Below are positions 47,934-59,269 of a stretch of DNA of 64,000 nucleotides, in pieces (the first letter of the stretch is position 1; every line of letters starts with the position of its first letter). The notes under the pieces are model-generated. The model did no database searches. It was given only the letters and a program-made list of their open reading frames with translations, and was not told where the DNA came from. Both the position numbers and the translations under genes were made by a program. The stretch is from Leptobrachium leishanense (taxonomy: Eukaryota > Chordata > Amphibia > Anura > Megophryidae). The stretch lies in the NCBI GenBank assembly GCA_009667805.1, contig CM019064.1, forward strand, positions 383,670,549-383,734,548, given 5' to 3'.

Positions 47934-49305
47934 TAGGCAAGGCCTAGGCTGGCACTTTCCAGGGGGCAGCAAAAAACCTCACCACTAAAGGGGTTACTCA
48001 CAGAGCACCGAAATGACGCCAACATTTTGGTGTTCTGTTGTTCCCTGCACTTCGGGGAATAAAATTTCCCCACCCTGCAGTGAATTCACCATTCACCGCA
48101 GGGTCCCCAAAGTGCAGGGAGTCGGCCGCTGAATACTGCCACCGCAAACCCGTGGCCTGCTGTTTTCAAAAAAACTACTGAACGAAAATGTCTGGAATTT
48201 ACATATAAGATCCTATGATTAATAATAAAAAGTTCTGTTACAGAAAAAAGAAAAACCGCTATAAAAAAAGGGGGAAAAATTTGGCCGAAAAAAATAAATC
48301 TGAAAAATAACTAAAAGGTACTAAAAAAAAAATCAATTAATAAAGACTTTTTACTGCAGATTAAAATAATAAATGGTTTATTAGATATTACATAAAAACG
48401 AGAATATTTTTAACATTGAATCCTATGGGGTTCGCCTGAATAAACTTGCTGATTGAAACCACCGAACATCAGGGCATTTCACTGCCATTTCTCTGCTGTT
48501 TGGTGTTCTCTGAATAGATTAACCATTACTTCTCTATGGGGATTTGCACTGCCTTCGAACAGCACCGTACTTGTGTGTGAGCATACCACAGAGCAGTGGT
48601 GTACTTAGGGGAGTGGCGGGGAGCGGGTCGCCCCAGGTACCAGTGATTATTGGGGTGTCATTAGGGGGTACTAGGAGGTGCCACTGTCACGGTGTGTCAG
48701 CTTTGAGCTGTGTTCTCAAACAACGAGCAGCAGAGCAGGGCGTTTGCATAAGGAATAAAGTAGAATAGAGTAAATATCCCCCTCTCCTCCCTCCATAGCT
48801 CCTCCCCTGCCCTGTGATTTGTGTGCAGAGAGAGAAGATGACAGTAAACTGCAGGTAAAGGGGGGTATCAGCAGAATATGAAGCCCTCTCTGCTTACTAC
48901 TGTTAAAAGTGGACCTTTCCTTAACCAGCACTGCAGTGATCAGAAATTTGTCATTGAGCTGCCTGGCTCTTGGTGAGGTCCTGCATAGAGGGGGCCAGGC
49001 TGCATTCACTGCATCACCAGTGAATAGGCAACCCAGGGTAAATGGGGACAAGGAAGAGGGAGTCTTAAAAAACTGGAAAAGTAAAGAAAAAAATACCATA
49101 GCAGCATCTGCAAAACACACACCCATTCTCTGCTCAGCAACTCCAATCCACAAAACCAGTCACCCAGCACATACACACAACTCCATCACACAAAACCAGC
49201 CACAGACAACACCAGCCACACACACACACAACTCCCATCACACAAAAACAGCCACACACACACACAACTCCCATCAACAAAACAAGCCACATGTGTACTT
49301 TTGTT

Positions 49306-49690
49306 CATAGCATAGAAACATAGAAAATGTCGGCAGATAAGAACCTTTCGGCCCATCTAGTCTGCCCAATTACATGGATATTTTACCTGGATTTATCTTT
49401 TATTTAGGATAGCCTTATGCCTATCCCATGCCTGCTTAAATTCAATCACTGTTTTGGCCTCTACTACTTCTACTGGAAGGCTGTTCCATGTATCCACCAC
49501 CCTCTCAGTAAAATAATGCTTCCTGATGTTACTTTTAAACCTTTGCTCCTCTAATCTAAGACTATGTCCTCTTGTTTTGCTACTTTGTTTCCTTTTAAAC
49601 ATACTCCCTTCCTCTATCTTGTGGATTCCCTTTACGTATTTATAAATGTTTCTATCATATCTCCTTTGTCTCGTCTTTTTTCCAAGCTAT
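49306..49690 (-). pseudogene. CR1 LINE 3' fragment
   Basis: The minus strand encodes SKTRGHSLRLEEQRFKSNIR and DTWNSLPVEVVEAKTV, the standard C-terminal end of CR1 ORF2 (compare RGHPFRLEERKF in the copy at 56352). The 3' UTR follows and ends at TAGAAACATAGAAAATG near 49310. All reverse transcriptase motifs are lost by truncation. Confidence 0.88.
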
Positions 49691-50011
49691 ACAGCATGAG
49701 GATTGATATGTTGTGAGTTTGCGAAATCACTTAAAAATAACAATTATTCAAAACAAATCTACACTCGCCTCTTGTTGCACAGCACAGAAGACACATGATC
49801 CACCATCGGCAGATTCATAATATATCATTATTATATGTATACATCATGTCCTGCCAGAATGCTATAACTAAAAATATTTTTGAAAACATTAAAAAGGCGC
49901 GTGTTTTTGTTTTTAAAGAAAATTTTTTTTTTTACATTTTAAAGTTGGTGGGTGCCAAATATAGGATCTGCCCCGGGTGCCAAATGTTCTAGGTATGCCC
50001 CTGGACCAACA

Positions 50012-50784
50012 GCAACATAAACCTCTACATTTACAGAGGGCTCTCAAAACATTTTGTACCATTGACAATTGTCCCATTAATTCTGTTATAGATCTTTGCC
50101 TCCTTCAGAAAGAAGTGTGGGAACTCACCTAGATTTCTTCCCGTACCTCCCTGCCCTCCGAAGAATTAGTTTTCATCTTGCCCATAGTGCACAACAAAAC
50201 TACATATTTCTCTATTTATGAACAAGCTAAGTTTTAGAGAATTATTATGGCAATTAGAATAATTATATTCATGATGACATAAAAAGGATAAATACAACTG
50301 AAACCTTAAAAACAGGCTTCGCATGGCAAACTCCAATCCTTATGCAAAAAAAGTGGAGGAACTACGTTCCCAGACATTTCTGTTCGTATTGACCCCGAGT
50401 GTATACCAGATTTTTAAACCATGGAGGCAGTTCCACACTACAAAATTCTTTGCAAAGACGGAGGAAGTTCTGTTTCTGTTACGCTACATAACCACCAAAA
50501 CATCGAATTACTGGGAGAGTTATCCTTATCTATAAAACCCTCTGTACTCTTAGCCACTTGCTGAAAATCATTATAGAGAGCTGAGCCATCATGGCTAACT
50601 GGACATTAGTCAAGGTAACACAGTGAGTACTAATGAAAAACCAAGTGACCTACCCATTGAGTTGGGGATAGTCTGAGATCTGTGCCTTTTTAGATCAGAT
50701 TTGACTCATTGTGCATCTCTCTTGTACATTTCTGTCTAAAAACAGAGTTTAGTAAACTGATGCAACATCCAGGTGATGTGTTCT
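50012..50784. other. Unassigned non-coding DNA
   Basis: No element ends or domain-bearing ORFs recognised. Confidence 0.45.
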
Positions 50785-50992
50785 TCCGGCTGGGTGGAGT
50801 AGAGGTAACATCACTGCTCTGCATGGAGAGAGCCTGTGGAGACATGGGTTCGATCCCGGCAAGAGCACCTCTCCAGTAAGTGTCCTTGGGCAAGACACCT
50901 AACGGTACATACTCGCCACCCAGGACATACTTGAAAACGAGAGAAATCTCAATGTATCCTTCCTGATAAAATCCTTTCTAAAAAAAATAAAT
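50785..50992 (+). mobile_element. V-SINE-like tRNA-derived SINE with LINE tail
   Basis: The head is tRNA-like with a clear pol III B box GGTTCGATCCC at 50847-50857; a weaker A box lies near 50795-50810. The middle TGTCCTTGGGCAAGACACCT (50881-50900) is the conserved core of V-SINEs. The tail from 50919 (CCCAGGACATACTTGAAAAC, ATCTCAATGTATCCTTCCTG) is the same as the 3' end of the LINE at 31963. SINEs use a partner LINE's machinery through such shared tails, so this pairing is probable. Confidence 0.88.
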
Positions 50993-51289
50993 ATGTAAGG
51001 CAGCATCCACCCATACAAACATTACAGGATGTCTACATCTACTAAGAAATAATAAAATGTCTAATAATGAAGGATTTCTGCATGCGGCATCGCAATTTGA
51101 AAATATAAACTAAAAAACTGAAACTATATGGTGAAGGCACTTTCAATATTCAGAGCAAATGAACCATACATAAAAAGGTACACGTGGACCTTATGAGCTA
51201 CATACAGCAACATATGAGAAGGACTTGGGAATCTTGACAGACAACAGAGTAACAATTCAGTCAGCAATGAAAAACAACGGTTTTGGAGA

Positions 51290-52239
51290 TGTAGCGCTGC
51301 TTTAAAAACACTGTGTTCTGATGCATTGAACTATTGCTGCCACCAGAGGGAGACAGAGACATTGTGGAGTATGCTGGACAAAACCGAACTACATGTACCA
51401 TCACCCTTTGCGTGAGGACAGGAAGGAGGTGGTACAAGGAAGAGGAAACAGATCAGCAGCCTCGTGCAAGGCATGGGCAGAGTGAGCGGAGCAATGAAAG
51501 GTGGAGGACGCACGTTGGAGCTGTCAGGGATCGCAACCAGGCCGGAGTACAGATGCTGTCTTACTGGTGCTGGAGATCGGGACAGTGATCATGTTGAGAC
51601 CTACCTACGCAGCGCTGAGAGGTCTGGAGGACAAGCTGGTTCCGGCAGGACCCCGAGTTAGGAGACCGCGCCGATCGATTAGGAGTGCAGGCGGCGGATC
51701 GTTGTTCCAGTTGCGGAGATTTGGCAAGCAGGGAGCAGATTCAGTGGCATGGAGTCCCAGTACACAGCGGAGAAGATCTTTTGGTCGAGGCATCGAGTGC
51801 TGGACAGTTTCGTTCATCAGATGGGTGAGAGGCCTCCAGGCCACAGTTCCAAAACAGAAACGCACGCTGCAATATTGTTTAAATCCACAGGGCCCCAACG
51901 GTGACTAGTCGAAGATTGCTCTTTTCATTCACTGGCCAGCTGAACATAGTACCTGGGTACCTTAGACAACACACATATATATTTTTTTGCTGTTTTTCAC
52001 GGGACTTACACTCCAGAACTGAGGGGGTTAACTGGTTTCTTTTACTGCCGCATGTTTTTCCTGCATTACGAATTCTTGTTATTCAAATACCGTATATGCG
52101 TATTATATGCTGCTTTATTGGGATCAGTAAAGAATATAATATAGAAAAATCCACAACAGTGCTGGTGTATAGTTATTTACTAGTGCAGCGAGACTATCCT
52201 GAGGTTTATTCAGCGGCTCCTTCGGGGGTGAGCGCTACA
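51290..52239. mobile_element. Candidate solo LTR, 950 bp
   Basis: It begins TGTAGCGCTGC and ends GAGCGCTACA, a 9-base TG...CA inverted end (TGTAGCGCT/AGCGCTACA). GAGA on both sides (51286-51289 and 52240-52243) fits a 4 bp duplication. No primer site or coding sequence lies next to it. The short ORFs inside show no known domain. The family is unknown to me. Confidence 0.6.
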
Positions 52240-52243
52240 GAGA

Positions 52244-53974
52244 AAAGGAATAGTGCTTATGGAACCTCAACAAAATTAATAACAGTATATGACTAACAGC
52301 CCAACAACTGGCTACTTAGTTGATATATATAGATAAGGGAACAGTGGGATATTATGTGGAAGCACAAGCCGAGATGCAGAAGAGATCAGTATCACCGCTG
52401 GTGCCAAGGGTTTTATGGTTATGAGACGTACAGTATGTGCAGCTTTGGGCAGGGAGTAATGTCATTTGTCCTTTTGCGTTACTTATTTTCGTTCAAGGAC
52501 TCCTAGGAATGAGCATCATGATGCCAAGTTGGAAAGGTCGAGGAGGAACTTTGCATTTGGAAAAGTTTCTCATCTTCAGAGGTGTTGTGCCACCTAGAGT
52601 GCCCCTTCAAATATCGTTGTAAGAGCTGGCATAGTTAAAACAAGGAAAATGAAAGATCTGGTGATGCACCGATGTATTTCCTAAACGCTCAAAAGGCATA
52701 TTAAATAAGATCATCCATATTTTATATAGAGTATTTTGCTTGCTCCACCATGCCCATCTTTACACAGATTAGGGAAACCTTGCTTTCCATGCCTGTTTGA
52801 GCAATTAAGTAGTCCTTAATATAGTCAGTATATAATAATTACAGATGAACAAATTTACTCCAAGGCACCTAAAGTCTTTAGCTAGAACAATTTTAATATT
52901 TAGAGCAAATGAACCATACCTATAGTAGGTATCATGGAACCAGATTCCTGATTTGTTTTCCCCCTCTGCTTTTACTTAAAATGGATTAGTCCACTCTCCC
53001 TGTCTAACTCACATCGATAATTTGGTCCAGCTCTATTTCCTGCCTCGGCAAGCTGCCAATCCCCCCCAGTCTACCATAGAGGCATGTAAGTAAAAAACCT
53101 GTTCTGTGCTGGGTGATTGCATCCTGTTTTTACCTTCTCCCTGTAACAAAGCACACCAAGAGAAGCCCCCTCAAGACACCTTTTGTGTGCTGTTACTTTC
53201 CTAATAAAGTGAAGAAAATATGAGTTACATACAGCAGCAAATCTGATGGGTTTGGGGAAATGTGACAGACTAACATTTCACTAAGCGATGAAAATGGGCG
53301 CTTGTAGAATAGAAATATTATTTTGCCTCATTATAAAGCAATCATGCTGCATATGCAGTATCATTCATTTTGGCACCAGTTGAAAGAAAAAAGGAATTCA
53401 AGGAACCACAAAAAAATACCACAGGACACACAGGAACTGCCACCGAAATGCGAGGTATGTTCTAGGTCCACCTCAATTACCAAATGTCAAAATTTCACAT
53501 TTTAGAAGTAACAGATACACATTGCCACACCACTGTAAACCTGTCCAGGAAATGGCTGAGAAAGGTGGCAACCCTACGTCCATCTGACATAAAATCATGA
53601 CCTCACAACTAGTGCCATCTCCGAATCCACCAGTCCCATATTAAGTGACCTGTTGTGGTCATTTCCATCCATAAGCTTGCTTTGATTTTCTGTTATTTGT
53701 ACTTGTGTTCACCTAATTTTTATTCTAGGCCAGCTTACTATGCTTTGTTTTCCTGTATCCATGACCTCAGCTTGCATAACCGTTTATGGTTTTGTGTTTG
53801 TTTTACATAGGATGATAGATTTTCTCTTCTAGCAATAGGTGCTGTTTTACCCCCTCTGTTAGGTATCTATGTGTTAGAGGCATAGCAGTATGATGGGTGT
53901 CGATCAGATTATGTCTGCATCAAACTTTAATTTGCCTTTACACAAGACAGGATCATATCACTGGGACCCCTATG
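52244..53974. other. Unassigned non-coding DNA
   Basis: Seventeen hundred bases with no recognised transposon end, gene or RNA. ATTTAGAGCAAATGAACCATACCTA-like sequence recurs (51140-51175 and 52898-52922), hinting at an undefined old repeat. Confidence 0.4.
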
Positions 53975-54538
53975 TATTACTATACCTTATTTATATAACG
54001 CCAACATATTTCTGTGGAATGAGCTGAACAATGTGTACAATAAGGGATGCACCAATACTAGTAACGGTATTGGTGCCGATTCTGGGCCATTTGCATGATT
54101 ACTTGTATGCATGTAAATGCCCCCGATACGTCTACCGATACCAGAAGCCAGCATTGGGCTGGTTTTCCAGGTGGTATGTGAGGGCAGGGGCGGCTGCTGC
54201 AAAATGCTCTAGCAGCATTCTGCCAGGCCCCTCCGGCTGACTGCAGTCCAGGGAGCTGCTGCCAGCATTCAAAGTTTGTAACGCGGCTCCGCTGGCCTCC
54301 AGGCACGCTCTCGCGAACCCTGCAAGATCTCGTTAGAATGTGGTCCCAGTGGAGCAGCATTACAACTTCACTTGCCGTGGCCGCTTGCTAGAATGCGGCC
54401 AGCCGGAGGGGCCCGGCAGAATGTGGTTAGTGCATTCTGCCAGCTGCCCCAGTGTCTGAGGTCTAGGATGAGTATATATATATATATATATATATATATA
54501 ACACGAGTATAGCAGTCTGTAGTGATACTTTTTTTATT

Positions 54539-54605
54539 GGACTAACGTTACATTTAAAATACAAGCTTTCAAGAGTGATCCTCCCTTCGTCAGGTCTGGA
54601 AGCTT
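54539..54605 (-). ncRNA. Second hammerhead-like core, inverted copy
   Basis: The left Penelope arm has the same core on the minus strand: CTGACGA (complement of 54587-54593), a GGGAGGATCACTC-type helix II and GAAAGCTTG. Helix II has one weaker pair than the right copy. Confidence 0.5.
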
Positions 54606-54958
54606 ACTGATCAGAATAATAGAATTAAACATTGGGACATTCATCGGGACACGGTTGGGGGTGTTAGCTGTTGTACATCTCCAAATGGTATGATCAGAGT
54701 GGGGAAAGAAAAAAGGGGAAAAAAACAAAACAGCAAAAAAAAACATGTGTCTCAGGCACATAAGACAACGGTGATAAGATCATGTCCACTTCAAAGGGAA
54801 AGAGAAAGGACAAAAAAAAAACAACAAAACAGTGAGTATGAGGAAGACACAGAAAAATAAGAATTAAAACACAAAAAAAACAGGAGAGAGAAAACCAAGT
54901 CCCAACCAGAATTATGAATATTATGTGACGTTATTATAGTGGGTTAAAAAACCCAAAT

Positions 54959-55378
54959 CTACATTAAGTTATTGTTGAAGCTGAAGCAGTTGTGTGTGAG
55001 TATGAATTCAATCAGCTTGGTAATAATTTCACCGTCATATTTATGCAGAGTATTGTGGGAGGAGAGAAATTTGAGACAGGCATTGATTCCATCTTTGTGT
55101 GGGATGTTACTGTATAGGGATTCTACATCCATAGTAACCAATATAGTGTCGGCTGGTAGTGTCTGGATATCTCTAAGTTTGTTGAGAAAGTCTGTGGTGT
55201 CCTGTGTATAATTGGCAGTGTTGGTTACTAAGGGTTTCAGGATACCCTCTATAAGGCCAGAAATTAGTTCAGTAAGTGTGTCCATACCTGTGATAATGGG
55301 TCGTCCTGGGTTCCCGGGCTTGTGGATTTTAACCAGCCTTAAACTAAATCTCAGGATGAACCAGCACAGACACTCCAT
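54959..55378 (-). pseudogene. Penelope-like reverse transcriptase fragment
   Basis: The 139-codon frame carries KIHKPGNPGRPIITG (18-31) and ILVTMDVESLYSNIPHKDG (79-97). These are hallmark Penelope motifs; Asp84 is the first catalytic Asp. The fragment ends at FSFNNNL and the YADD-equivalent motif is missing. It then jumps to the last few codons of the endonuclease end, so an internal deletion removed the rest. Confidence 0.9.
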
Positions 55379-55598
55379 CAGGAACCACCAGGAAAATACA
55401 TATTGTACCCCGGTGGGACATCACTTCAATCTAGCAGGCCACTCCATCCAAAACCTCAGAATTAAAATCCTCAAAGGACATTTTAAAGACCTCCGGGAAC
55501 GCAAAACATATGAAATGAAAATGATCACATATTTCAACAGTATAAAGCAAGGACTTAATGTAGATTCAGGTTTTTTAACCCACTATAACGTCACATAA
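55335..55598 (+). pseudogene. Penelope-like GIY-YIG endonuclease, C-terminal fragment
   Basis: The frame encodes LRMNQHRHSIRN, PVGHHFNLAGHSIQNLRI and DLRERKTYEMKMI, ending GLNVDSGFLTHYNVT. The Arg/His motif, HFN-GH and Glu-containing ER...E segment are those of the GIY-YIG nuclease at the end of Penelope polyproteins. The GIY and YIG strands themselves are missing. Confidence 0.88.
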
Positions 55599-55902
55599 TA
55601 TTCATAATTCTGGTTGGGGCTTGGTTTTCTCTCTGCTTTTTTTTTCTTTCTTATTATTTTTCTGTGTCTTCCTCATACTCACTTTTTTTTTGTCCTTTCA
55701 CTTTCCCTTTGAAGTGGACATGATCTTATCACCATTGTCTTATGTGCCTGAGACACTTAAATGTTTTTTTTTGCTGGGGTTTTTTCCCCCTTTTTTCTTT
55801 CCCCACTCTGACCATGCCATTTGGCGATGTACAACATCTAACAGCCCCAACCGTGTGCCCGATGAATGTCCCAATGTTTAATTCTATTATTCTGATGAGT
55901 AA

Positions 55903-55967
55903 GCTTCTAGACCTGACGAAGGGAGAATCACTCTCGAAAGCTTGTATTTTAAATGTAACGTTAGTCC
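55903..55967 (+). ncRNA. Hammerhead-like ribozyme core in the Penelope tail
   Basis: CTGACGA (55913-55919) is followed by GGGAG/CTCTC, able to form a five-pair helix over AATCA, and GAAA (55936-55939). Downstream GTTA then GTC (55960-55966) offers a U-A cleavage site, with GTC able to pair with GAC at 55910-55912. Penelope elements are known to carry hammerhead ribozymes. The outer helices here are short, so activity is uncertain. Confidence 0.55.
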
Positions 55968-56059
55968 AATAAAAAAGGTATCACGACAGACTGCTATACT
56001 TGTGATTTTGGCATTTGGACTAACACGGCCTACCTAATCTATATATATATATATTAGTT

Positions 56060-56345
56060 TGTATATTATTGCAGAAGCCACTTGCACAACATAGCAATTC
56101 AAGGAATTGCATCCCAGAGTTCCTGTGCTACACTCCCCATGTGCAGCAAGGAACTCTGGGTAGGATATGCAAATGATCCCTGTCTCGCTTTTATGCATCC
56201 TGGGTCTGTTATTACACAGAACCCTAAAATCAATGCTATGCCACACTGTGGCTTTCTAGCAGAGATAAGGTTTATGCAACTGGTCAAAGCCACTCCCGGA
56301 CAGCGCTGTTTCGGGTTTGTTGGACCCTCGTCAGCTAGGAGCTAG
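56060..56345 (-). repeat. Dispersed repeat shared with 13240-13505
   Basis: An inverted copy of 13240-13505. It extends further at the right, where the minus strand reads CTAGCTGACGAGGGTCC then CGAAACAGCGCTGTCC. This links TGACGAG and CGAAAC motifs within one repeat. Confidence 0.85.
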
Positions 56346-56351
56346 GCATGA

Positions 56352-57812
56352 TTTGAGGGGTTACTAAGGGATAGTATTCAGGAATTTATTGGGAGGTATA
56401 ATGTTATTGGCAAAAATCAGCATGGTTTCATGAAACACAGATCATGTCAGACTAACCTAATTACGTTCTATGAGGAAGTAAGTAGAAGTATAGATCAGGG
56501 GGTCGCAGTGGATGTGATTTACTTAGATTTTGCCAAAGCTTTCGACACAGTTCCACACAAAAGGTTACTATTTAAATTAAGAAAAAATGGTCTAGATGAA
56601 AATACTTGTTCTTGGATAGAAAACTGGCTAAAAGATAGGGTACAGAGAGTGGTCATAAATGGTACATTTTCAAGATGGACACCAGTGGTAAGTGGTGTCC
56701 CTCAGGGGTCTGTTATAGGACCAATACTATTCAATTTATTTATAAATGACCTTGAGATAGGCATTGAAAGTCATGTATCAGTGTTTGCAGATGACACAAA
56801 GCTAGGAAAAGTAATACAATGTGAGCAGGATGTTACTTCGCTGCAGAGGGATTTAGATAGATTGGGGGACTGGGCACTTAAATGGCAGATGAAATTTAAT
56901 CTAGATAAATGCAAAGTTATGCACTTTGGAGTGAAGAACACACAAGCAATTTATACCCTAAATGGTACGGAGTTAGGGAAATCCAAGCAGGAGAAGGATT
57001 TGGGAATAATCATAGACTTCAAACTAAGTAACAATGTGCAATGTCAAACAGCAGCCGCCAAGGCCAGCAAAGTACTGGCATGCATTAAAAGGGGAGTTCA
57101 CTCACGGGATGAAAACATAATTTTGCCTCTGTATAAATCAATGGTCAGGCCGCACCTTGAATATGCCGTGCAATTTTGGGCACCTGTCTTAAAAAAAGAT
57201 ATTATATCGCTAGAAAAAGTGCAGAGACGGGCAACTAAATTAATGGCAATGGAAGGGTTAAGTTATGAGGAAAGACTAACAAGCTTAAACCTGTTTAGTT
57301 TAGAGAAAAGGCGCCTTAGAGGGGATCTGATAACCTTATATAAATATATACGGGGCCATTATCAACCATTGTCTGATAACCTATTCATTAACAGGAGTAT
57401 ACATAGGACAAGGGGTCATCCATTTAGACTGGAAGAAAGAAAATTTAGCTTAAAGCATAGGAAGGGTTATTTTACGGTGAGAACAATAAAGCTGTGGAAT
57501 TCTCTGCCTGTTGAGGTGGTTGGGTCAGAGTCTGTACAGACTTTTAAAAAATGACTGGATGATTTCCTGCAGACACAGAATATTAAGGGTTATAATATTT
57601 AATATGTGGGTAAAAGCTTCTTGATCCAAGGAGAAATCTGACTGCCATTCTGGGGTCAAGAAGGAATTTTTTCCCAGTATGTTGCATGTTTCAGACTGGG
57701 TTTTTTGCCTTCTTTTGGATCAACAGCAGTAGGTTATGTGGGAGAGGCTGAACCCGATGGACGCATGTCTTTTTTCAGCCTATATAACTATGTAACTATG
57801 TAACTATGATGA
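56352..57812 (+). pseudogene. CR1 retrotransposon, reverse transcriptase and 3' UTR
   Basis: A 5'-truncated CR1. An open frame of 374 codons from 56430 has IYLDFAKAFDTVPHK (Asp33), GVPQGSVIGPILF (89-101) and FADD (119-122), so all three reverse transcriptase catalytic residues are kept. The C-terminal domain includes GHPFRLEERKF and IKLWNSLPVEVV; it stops at TGA after ESVQTFKK. The 3' UTR (57555-57785) ends in copies of the octamer AACTATGT, the standard CR1 tail. The endonuclease is missing. It appears to be a fairly young copy. Confidence 0.94.
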
Positions 57813-58329
57813 CCAGTTGCAGTGAATGCTTGGACCCCTAGGGTAAATCAGTAACTACAAGGGTTGTGGTGGAGGACAAAAAGCAAAATAAAAAGCCTCC
57901 ACATTATAATTAGTTTGTTTATTATTGCATATATATACACATACACACACATACATCTGAAGTCTGGTGAGGGTATACATGTATCTGAGATCTGGTGTGT
58001 GTATGTCTGTGCAGTGGGTAAATGGGGTGTCTGGCCATACATTTCAATATTAATATAAATTGGGCAGGCTTCAGCAAAATCCTAAATTATTTATTGGAAA
58101 AATGTGACATGACATTAATTAAACGTATTGGTACTCGCACTCTGTCTTAAAAAAAAAAAATGGTATGGGTGCATCCCTAGTTACAATTTATTGAGAGAGG
58201 ACAACATTTGACAAATCATCACAGGAGGAAACGAGGGTCCTCTTCCCGTGAGAATATACAATCTAAAAGGGTTTGAGAGGCGAGAAACAGGAGGAGAGAA
58301 TCTAAAATCTGTGTAACGTACAGGGTTAC

Positions 58330-58804
58330 AGGGCTTATACGAAACTAGATTCGTCAAAGGGTTAGAAGCAGTTCCAGGCCCAGAAAAAAAGTTGAATGTT
58401 TCACAGCATAAACTACAGTGGATGGTGAACAGGGCCCCTGTAAGCTAACCGCTGGCCTTAAGCAGTCAATTATTCTTTACAGGATTATTTAGGTTTCACC
58501 ACCATATTTGAAGTCCAAGGTTATTGGCACAAGTCGGGGGGGGGGGATATATGGAAAATCAAACAGTCTTTTGTCCATGCTGACAAGGGAGCGTTACACT
58601 CCCCCGGCCTCTCCAAGGTAAACGGCTGTAACGTCATAAGAGCCGCAGCGCAAGAGTATCCTATTGCTTTGGCTCCTCGAATGGCAATAAATGCTCCAGT
58701 TACAATGGGTGGAATAACACCAATGCTGGAGTAGAATTTTTGAATCAGATGAACGTTTCCCATCAGTTTACGCCAATAACCAATTCCAGAGCTTTCTCAA
58801 ACAT
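58330..58804 (-). other. Unassigned DNA with an unrecognised 80-codon ORF
   Basis: A minus-strand ORF (58763-58521) begins MGNVHLIQKFYSSIGV and has a hydrophobic stretch PPIVTGAFIAIRGAKAIGYS. It could be a decayed exon of a small membrane protein, or chance. No splice pattern or family was recognised. A G11 run follows its end. Confidence 0.3.
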
Positions 58805-59113
58805 AAAGGGACACTCTAGCCATGTATCACCATTTATATGAAGTTATGGTCATAGTTTCATTACTTTCCACGGCTGCTGTGACAAACCTTCAAAGTGGAG
58901 GTCTTCTCATTTAAGGCTGTCAAACAGACACAGGACAGGATTCCAGGTTGGTGCTATGTGTATTCAGAGAACACCAAACAGCACTGAAAAGTTGGCAAAG
59001 TGCCCAGATTTTCGGTGCTTTCATTCAATAGGTTTAAACGGGTGAATCCCATAGGTTTCAATGTTAAAAATGAAAGGGCACTGACATTCCAGTGCTCTTT
59101 GAATAACCCCTTT
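58805..59113. mobile_element. T2-like MITE, second copy
   Basis: The ends are AAAGGGACACTCTAGCC and AATAACCCCTTT; TTAA is present at the right, and ATAA stands in its place at the left. The inner right half resembles 48405-48530 inverted (GGTGTTCTCTGAATA). Confidence 0.6.
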
Positions 59114-59269
59114 AAAATTTATTTTTATCGTATGAGCACCAATCCAGCTGGGCTGAAAATTAGCTAACCAGCCTTGTTTTAATTAAAAGAATGGGGATTT
59201 TGCTTCAAACTTTGGTGGTTCAAGTCTGGTGAAGCTATGGTGAATTTCGTTTAGGGAGTTACGGCTATA

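Larger units (their letters stand above)
54500..56035. mobile_element. Penelope-like element, two copies head to head
   Basis: The left arm (54500-54960, minus strand) and right arm (55565-56010, plus strand) are inverted copies of one 3' UTR and tail, ending TGTAACGTTAGTCCAATAAA. Between them the left copy encodes part of reverse transcriptase and the right copy the endonuclease end. Inverted, truncated upstream copies are a known trait of Penelope elements. TA repeats flank both sides. Confidence 0.88.
54042..58178. mobile_element. hAT element carrying Penelope and CR1 insertions
   Basis: The ends are AAGGGATGCACCAATAC and GTATGGGTGCATCCCT, an inverted pair typical of hAT. Flanks TGTACAAT and GTTACAAT agree at six of eight positions, so the duplication is only tentative. 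L2 tail sequence continues on both sides. Own sequence is about 0.8 kb at the two edges. Confidence 0.65.
53975..58325 (-). mobile_element. L2 3' tail split by a hAT element
   Basis: 53975-54041 (TTATTTATATAACGCCAACA onward) and 58180-58325 (GACAACATTTGACAAATCAT, CTTCCCGTGAGAATATACAA) together match the antisense L2 3' UTR at 35916-36090. The gap between them is the hAT of 54042-58178. Confidence 0.75.

Noticed and set aside
50785..50880. A tRNA gene
   Set aside because: The B box is good, but the rest does not fold as a tRNA and it continues into a SINE core and LINE tail.
51331..51908. GC-rich ORFs up to 135 codons
   Set aside because: They lie within a candidate solo LTR; no known motif, and frames on both strands are equally open.
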